This document shows, in pieces, positions 59,846 to 64,000 of a stretch of 64,000 nucleotides of DNA (within the stretch, counting starts at the first letter, position 1; every line of letters starts with the position of its first letter). Under the pieces are notes generated by a model. That model searched no databases and was not told where the DNA came from. It saw nothing but the letters and a program-made list of their open reading frames with translations. Where the stretch lies: positions 62,001 to 126,000 of the forward strand of contig DDDG01000006.1 in assembly GCA_002336245.1 (NCBI GenBank). The letters run 5' to 3'. This stretch comes from Flavobacteriales bacterium UBA1986. Lineage in GTDB: Bacteria > Bacteroidota > Bacteroidia > Flavobacteriales_G > Salibacteraceae. Made by a program: the position numbers and the translations under genes.

Positions 59846-61205
59846 CATACTGCTCTCTTACTTCGCTAGCGCCCAAGACCAAACGGTTATGCGCATCGAA
59901 GATGAGAAAGCACGGGTGCGTCAAATCTTTGACGAAGCATTAGTCAATGGCCAGTGTTACGATTACCTGCGTGTTCTTACAAAAGAAATTGGCGGTCGCC
60001 TCACGGCCTCTCCGCAATGTTATCAAGCTGAGAACTTTGTGTACTCCCTGCTCGACTCATTGGGTTTCGACACTGTATTTAAACAACCATTTCTTGCCAC
60101 ACATTGGGAGCGCGGAGACACAGAATCGGCTACTCTCATAGTGGATGGAACAGAATCCAGTATGTCGATGACTACACTGGGAGGCTCCATTGGGACTTCT
60201 GCAGAAGGTGTGAAAGGCGAAGTGATCGAGCTTTTGGGCTTGGAAGAATTGGAGACGTTTGGTCGAGAAAAGCTTGAAGGCAAGGTGGTCTTCTTCAACC
60301 GACCTATGGATCCTCGACACGTAAACACCTTTAAAGCTTACGGCGGTTGCGTTGATCAGCGCTGGGGTGGCGCAATGGAAGCGGCTAAGTTTGGCGCCGT
60401 AGGTGTTGTAGTTCGCTCTATGAGTCATGCGCAAGACGATCATCCACATACAGGCAGCATGGGTTACGCCGATGAAGTTCAGAAAATCCCTTCAGTCGCA
60501 ATTTCAACGAATTCAGCAAATCAGTTGAATGAAGCATTACTGGCGGGCAAGAAGCCTGAAATTCGAATAATCACCTCAGCTAAGACCTTTCCTGACACAA
60601 TCGTCAACAATGTGATAGGTGAAATACGTGGAACCGAGTTTCCCGAAGAAATCATTTTGGTGGGAGGGCATTTAGATTCTTGGGACAATGGCGAAGGAGC
60701 CCACGACGACGGAGCTGGCTGTGTGCATGCCATTGAAGCATTGAGAATCTTGAAGTCCATTGGTTATAAGCCGAAGAGAACCTTGCGCGTAGTGCTCTTC
60801 ATGAATGAGGAAAATGGTCTTCGTGGTGGTAGGAAATATGGCGAAGAAGCCACTAAATACAATTGGAATCACATCGTTGCCATCGAGTCCGACCGAGGTG
60901 GCTTTTCACCACGAGGTTTTCACATGGAAGCTGAAGAGGAACAGATTGCAAAAGTTCAGTCGTGGAGAAAGGTGTTAGAACCTTACGGTCTATACGACTT
61001 CCAAGCAGGAGGTTCGGGAGCCGACATCAAGCCACTTCAAGGCGAGAATACGGTTCTTGTTGGCTTTGTGCCCGACTCGCAGCGCTACTTCGACTTCCAT
61101 CACGCCCCGAGCGATGTTCTGGAAAACGTCAATAAGCGCGAGCTGGAGATGGGCGCCGCATCCATGGCTGCTTTGGTGTACTTCTTCGACCAATACGGAA
61201 ATTGA
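59811..61205 (+). CDS. M28 family aminopeptidase-type metallopeptidase, exported
   Basis: 464 aa. Signal peptide to about residue 22 (FASAQ), a PA-domain-like insertion (about 125-250), and the M28 zinc site: GGHLDSWDNGEGAHDDGAG (His and Asp ligands, about 285-303), MNEENGLRGG (Glu catalytic/ligand, about 331) and YFDFHHAPSD (C-terminal His, about 427). Likely degrades peptides outside the cytoplasm. It starts inside the ribB end; the 35-bp overlap encodes the first half of its signal peptide. Confidence 0.9.
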   Translation: MASRSWIICTFSILLSYFASAQDQTVMRIEDEKARVRQIFDEALVNGQCYDYLRVLTKEIGGRLTASPQCYQAENFVYSLLDSLGFDTVFKQPFLATHWERGDTESATLIVDGTESSMSMTTLGGSIGTSAEGVKGEVIELLGLEELETFGREKLEGKVVFFNRPMDPRHVNTFKAYGGCVDQRWGGAMEAAKFGAVGVVVRSMSHAQDDHPHTGSMGYADEVQKIPSVAISTNSANQLNEALLAGKKPEIRIITSAKTFPDTIVNNVIGEIRGTEFPEEIILVGGHLDSWDNGEGAHDDGAGCVHAIEALRILKSIGYKPKRTLRVVLFMNEENGLRGGRKYGEEATKYNWNHIVAIESDRGGFSPRGFHMEAEEEQIAKVQSWRKVLEPYGLYDFQAGGSGADIKPLQGENTVLVGFVPDSQRYFDFHHAPSDVLENVNKRELEMGAASMAALVYFFDQYGN

Positions 61206-61270
61206 AAATTCTTGCGGAGAAGATTGCATCCTATGCGGAAGTGCAGCTTTATTTCTAGCAACTAGAACAA

Positions 61271-61278
61271 TACATTTG
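61271..61278 (+). promoter_or_regulatory. -7 promoter box of recR
   Basis: TACATTTG, full match to TAnnTTTG, with only 4 nt to the ATG at 61283, implying a leaderless or nearly leaderless mRNA. Confidence 0.65.
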
Positions 61279-61282
61279 CAAG

Positions 61283-61906
61283 ATGGAATCCTCCTCCAAA
61301 TACCTTCAAAACGCAGTAGACGCCCTTTCGTCCTTGCCAGGCATTGGAAGAAAGACCGCGATGCGCTTGGCGCTGCACATTCTGAATCGATCTGAGGAAG
61401 AGGTTGCCGACTTCGCCAATGCAGTAGCTGAAATGAAGGCGCACATTCAGTTTTGCAAAAAGTGCTTCAACCTCAGCGACGGAGAACTCTGCGCTGTATG
61501 TTCTAGCCCGAAACGCGATCGAAACATGCTTTGCGTGGTGGAAGACATCCGCGACATCATCGCCATAGAAGCTACCCACCAATATTTCGGGAGATATCAC
61601 GTTCTTGGAGGCGTTATCTCACCCATGGACGGAATTGGCCCAAGCGACTTGCACATCGAAGAATTGCTGGTACGGGTGAAAGACGAGAACATCACTGAAA
61701 TCCTCATGGCCCTCAGCACAACATTGGAAGGAGATACAACCTCTTATTACCTCTCTAAACGATTGAGTGAATTTGGAATTACGCTAACCACGATTGCGCG
61801 TGGCGTAAGCGTTGGCGATAATTTAGAATACGCCGATGAGATCACCTTAGGTAAATCCATTGTTCATCGGGTTCCTTACGAGACCAGCATCAATAGCCAA
61901 AACTAA
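61283..61906 (+). CDS. recR: Recombination protein RecR
   Basis: Works with RecO/RecF to load RecA. 207 aa. N-terminal HhH motif LPGIGRKTAMRLALH (residues 17-31), the Cys4 zinc finger CKKC ... CAVC (about 56-74) and a TOPRIM domain with VVEDIRDIIAIE and the YHVLGGVISPMDGIGP stretch (about 104-120). Followed 4 nt later by the glycosyltransferase gene. Confidence 0.96.
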   Translation: MESSSKYLQNAVDALSSLPGIGRKTAMRLALHILNRSEEEVADFANAVAEMKAHIQFCKKCFNLSDGELCAVCSSPKRDRNMLCVVEDIRDIIAIEATHQYFGRYHVLGGVISPMDGIGPSDLHIEELLVRVKDENITEILMALSTTLEGDTTSYYLSKRLSEFGITLTTIARGVSVGDNLEYADEITLGKSIVHRVPYETSINSQN

Positions 61907-61910
61907 GCTC

Positions 61911-63860
61911 TTGAATCCCCGCCTCTCGGTCATCATTGTCAACTACAACGTAGCCTTCTTTTTAGAGCAGTGCCTTCAATCGGTGCGTTCCGCCAGCGAG
62001 CGTTTCCCCGTGGAAGTCATCGTTGTTGACAACAACTCTCGCGACAATTCGGTAAGTCTGGTTGAAGAGCGATTTCCAGAAGTAAAACTCATTGCGAACA
62101 AGGACAACCGGGGATTTTCAAAAGCAAACAATCAAGGCATCGAGGAAAGCAGTGGCGAATATGTGCTGCTTCTCAATCCTGATACGGTCATCGAGCAAGA
62201 TACCTTTTCGAAAGTCATTGAATTCATGGACAAGCATCCTGACGCCGGTGGTTTAGGGGTAAAAATGATTGATGGAAAAGGGAATTTCCTACCCGAATCA
62301 AAGCGAGGTTTACCAACGCCTTGGGTGGCGTTCTTTAAAGTCTTTGGATTCTCAGCTCTCTTTCCCAAATCGAAGCTCTTCGGACGTTATCACTTGGGTT
62401 TTCTCGACCGCGATGAAGTGAACGAGGTCGATGTATTGTCGGGAGCCTTTATGCTTTTGAGGAAGGAAACCTTAGATAAAACTGGCTTGCTCGACGAGAC
62501 CTTCTTCATGTATGGAGAGGACATCGATTTGTCTTACAGGGTTCAACTTGCTGGGTATAAGAATTACTATTTCCCAGAGACTTCGATCATACATTACAAG
62601 GGAGAAAGCACCAAAAAGAGCAGCATCAATTACGTCTTTGTCTTCTATCGGGCCATGATCATTTTCGCCAAGAAGCACTTCTCTGGAGGCAATGCTGCCG
62701 TCTTCTCCACGCTCATCAACATGGCAATTTACCTGCGGGCAGCACTTGCCATTGTGCGTCGTTTTTGGAACCGCTCCTACCCTGCCATCATCGATTTCGC
62801 GCTCATTTACATTGGCCTTTGGTTGGTTTCAGGCCTCTACGAGAATTATTCAGGAAAGCTCTACCCGGAAGAATTGCTGCGCACCGCCTTCCCGCTTTTT
62901 TCTGGAATTTGGGTTGGAAGCATCTTCTTCTCCGGCGGTTACGACGAAGGATTCTCTCTTCGAAGATTTTTCGTTGGTTTTTTGGTTGGAAGCATGATCA
63001 TCCTAGCTGCCTATGGTTTGTTGGATGAAAGTCAGCGATTCTCTAGAGCTGTGGTTCTACTAGGAGCGGGCTACTTTGCTTTGAGCGCAATTCTCGTACG
63101 ACTTCTCTACAATCTGCTTGGCTTGGAGGCCTTTCAGAGTCTTCTGCCACAGGAAAAACGCATTCTCATCATTGGCTCGTTTGCGGAATTTGAGCGGGTG
63201 AAAGACCTTCTTGAAAAGACCAAACTCAAAGCCGATTTGATTTCACGCATTTCGCCTAGCGGCACAGATGAGGAGGATGCCAACGAATACGTTGGGAAAC
63301 TTGAAGAATTGAAAGAGAACATTGAAATGTTTAAGGCAAACGAGGTCATCTTCTGCTCTCAAGACCTTGGAGCTGAAATCATCATCCGACAGATGTCGCA
63401 TTTGGAGGAGATGAAAGTCGATTTTAAAATTGCCCCACCAGCAGCAGCTTACGTGATTGGCAGCAATTCAATCAACACATCTGGGGAACTGTACTCTGTG
63501 CTTCACCTCAACAGCATCAGCAAGCCTTCCAACAAAAGAGTCAAGAGAACTCTAGACTTTGTCTTGTCGATAATTTTTCTTAGCCTTTCTCCCCTGCTCT
63601 TCTGGTTTCAGAAAAAGAAGTCGAAGTTTTTCGGGAACCTCTTTCAAGTACTTATTGGTGAACGATCATTTGTTGGCTATTCCACATTCGAAGAAGGAGT
63701 GCTCCCTCCCATTCGAAAAGGTGTTTTAAATCCTTCCAGTGCTTTGGTAAAACAAACTCAGGAAGAAGAACGTCGTTTGGATTTGATCTATGCCAAGAAC
63801 TATTCCGTGCGTGGCGACTTCAACATCATCCTTCGCGCAATCCGTTTCCTTGGGAAATAG
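61911..63860 (+). CDS. Glycosyltransferase family 2 fused to membrane sugar-transferase-like region
   Basis: 649 aa from TTG at 61911 (RLSVIIVNYN is the usual GT2 beginning; the frame stays open to an upstream TTG at 61860 inside recR). The GT2 domain (about 1-255) has VVDNNSRDNS, LLNPDTVIEQ and YGEDIDLSYR. Four or five TM helices (about 290-400) and an alpha/beta nucleotide-like domain (ILIIGSFAEFERVKDLL, about 420-540) follow, then KRTLDFVLSIIFLSL and a tail typical of WbaP/PglC-related Bacteroidota fusions. I do not see the catalytic DE motif of phosphoglycosyl transferases. Probably acts in surface glycan assembly. Confidence 0.75.
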   Translation: MNPRLSVIIVNYNVAFFLEQCLQSVRSASERFPVEVIVVDNNSRDNSVSLVEERFPEVKLIANKDNRGFSKANNQGIEESSGEYVLLLNPDTVIEQDTFSKVIEFMDKHPDAGGLGVKMIDGKGNFLPESKRGLPTPWVAFFKVFGFSALFPKSKLFGRYHLGFLDRDEVNEVDVLSGAFMLLRKETLDKTGLLDETFFMYGEDIDLSYRVQLAGYKNYYFPETSIIHYKGESTKKSSINYVFVFYRAMIIFAKKHFSGGNAAVFSTLINMAIYLRAALAIVRRFWNRSYPAIIDFALIYIGLWLVSGLYENYSGKLYPEELLRTAFPLFSGIWVGSIFFSGGYDEGFSLRRFFVGFLVGSMIILAAYGLLDESQRFSRAVVLLGAGYFALSAILVRLLYNLLGLEAFQSLLPQEKRILIIGSFAEFERVKDLLEKTKLKADLISRISPSGTDEEDANEYVGKLEELKENIEMFKANEVIFCSQDLGAEIIIRQMSHLEEMKVDFKIAPPAAAYVIGSNSINTSGELYSVLHLNSISKPSNKRVKRTLDFVLSIIFLSLSPLLFWFQKKKSKFFGNLFQVLIGERSFVGYSTFEEGVLPPIRKGVLNPSSALVKQTQEEERRLDLIYAKNYSVRGDFNIILRAIRFLGK

Positions 63861-63864
63861 GCTT

Positions 63865-64000
63865 TTAGAAGCTGCCAACCATAGCAGGAACAGCTTTCTT
63901 TTTCAAATGCTCCACCGTTTCTTTGTAGGCCTGTAGGCCAGCAGCATTGAAATCAAGCTTCAGTCCTTTTATTTGTGTGAGAGCATAGGAAAACTGTTCC
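63865..64000 (-). CDS. C-terminal end of an unidentified gene (partial)
   Basis: Open frame on the minus strand from the window edge to TAA at 63865-63867, giving about 44 residues ending KKKAVPAMVGSF. The predicted helix with QIKGLKLDFNAAGLQAYKE is too short to name a family. It converges with the glycosyltransferase gene (4-bp gap). Confidence 0.55.
   Translation of the reverse strand, partial: EQFSYALTQIKGLKLDFNAAGLQAYKETVEHLKKKAVPAMVGSF

Noticed and set aside
1..64000. tRNA, rRNA or insertion sequences
   Set aside because: No T-loop-like motif in cloverleaf context, no rRNA stretch and no transposase was recognised by eye; a covariance or HMM search was not possible.

Overview
The window looks like ordinary chromosome of a free-living Bacteroidota, most likely a marine-type Flavobacteriales (Cryomorphaceae/Schleiferiaceae-like). 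The evidence is: several secreted proteins ending in a type IX secretion (T9SS) type A sorting domain, one of them with SprB-type repeats; Bacteroidota-typical families (DUF4105/Lnb, DUF4293, DUF6913, DUF2797, DUF2147, GIY-YIG/exonuclease fusion); and the phylum's -7 promoter element TAnnTTTG in front of many genes. This placement is inferred from gene content, not from a marker-gene search. I saw no rRNA, tRNA, CRISPR array, insertion sequence or prophage.

Layout. 1-10 kb: end of a TPR membrane protein, lipoprotein MsrB, a GT4 glycosyltransferase, an SDR, then a leftward run of fabG, a VWA-like membrane protein, a large T9SS FG-GAP/SprB protein, an ABM-domain protein and a beta-barrel protein. 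10-24 kb: housekeeping, with glutathione peroxidase, GT4, Sua5, CCA transferase, MiaA, TerB-like, PrmC, RibD, a YiiX-like lipoprotein, NrnA, Ndk, a DUF721 protein, RecF, a TPR membrane protein, RibH and a stand-alone E2-type acyltransferase. 23.5-35 kb: exonuclease/GIY-YIG fusion, methyltransferase plus GT2, small hypotheticals, a T9SS hydrolase, membrane proteins, a sterol-desaturase-family protein, DUF2797, DUF2147 and a T9SS endonuclease I. 35-48 kb: ABC-F ATPase, a REC-SpoIIE phosphatase gene broken by an in-frame stop, Bcp peroxiredoxin, DapA-DUF6913-LigA, then a repeat-rich stretch with small genes, HMG-CoA lyase, PyrD, RuvX and an ArsC-like phosphatase. 48-56 kb: an 800-bp repeat-filled gap, then the phenylacetate catabolic genes paaH, paaG, paaD, paaC, paaB and paaA (leftward) and paaE (rightward), interrupted by a T9SS gene. 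56-64 kb: a LpxL-like acyltransferase, a glycosidase-like secreted protein, RibB with a degenerate GTP cyclohydrolase II domain, an M28 peptidase, RecR and a GT2 fusion protein.

How genes work together. paaABC(D)E supply the ring-epoxidising multicomponent oxygenase for phenylacetyl-CoA, and PaaG/PaaH carry out later isomerase/hydratase and dehydrogenase steps; paaK, paaZ, paaF and paaJ are not in the window. ribD, ribH and ribB are scattered riboflavin genes. recF, the DUF721 protein, recR, ligA and ruvX serve DNA replication and repair; sua5, cca, miaA and prmC serve translation.

Most unusual features: (1) an in-frame TAA inside an otherwise intact SpoIIE phosphatase domain; (2) repeated intergenic arrays of degenerate 7-8 nt units, two sharing the same boundary sequence; (3) a 231-bp imperfect direct repeat in the gap before paaH, with REP-like CTGAGTTCATCGAAG elements; (4) -7 promoter boxes lying only 4-7 nt before many start codons, implying leaderless or nearly leaderless mRNAs; (5) six tail-to-tail gene overlaps and a terminator-like hairpin lying inside the neighbouring antisense gene; (6) proteins that keep their family fold but have lost expected active-site or metal ligands (DUF2797, RibBA C-terminus, the glycosidase-like protein). 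I found no convincing new defence or mobile system.
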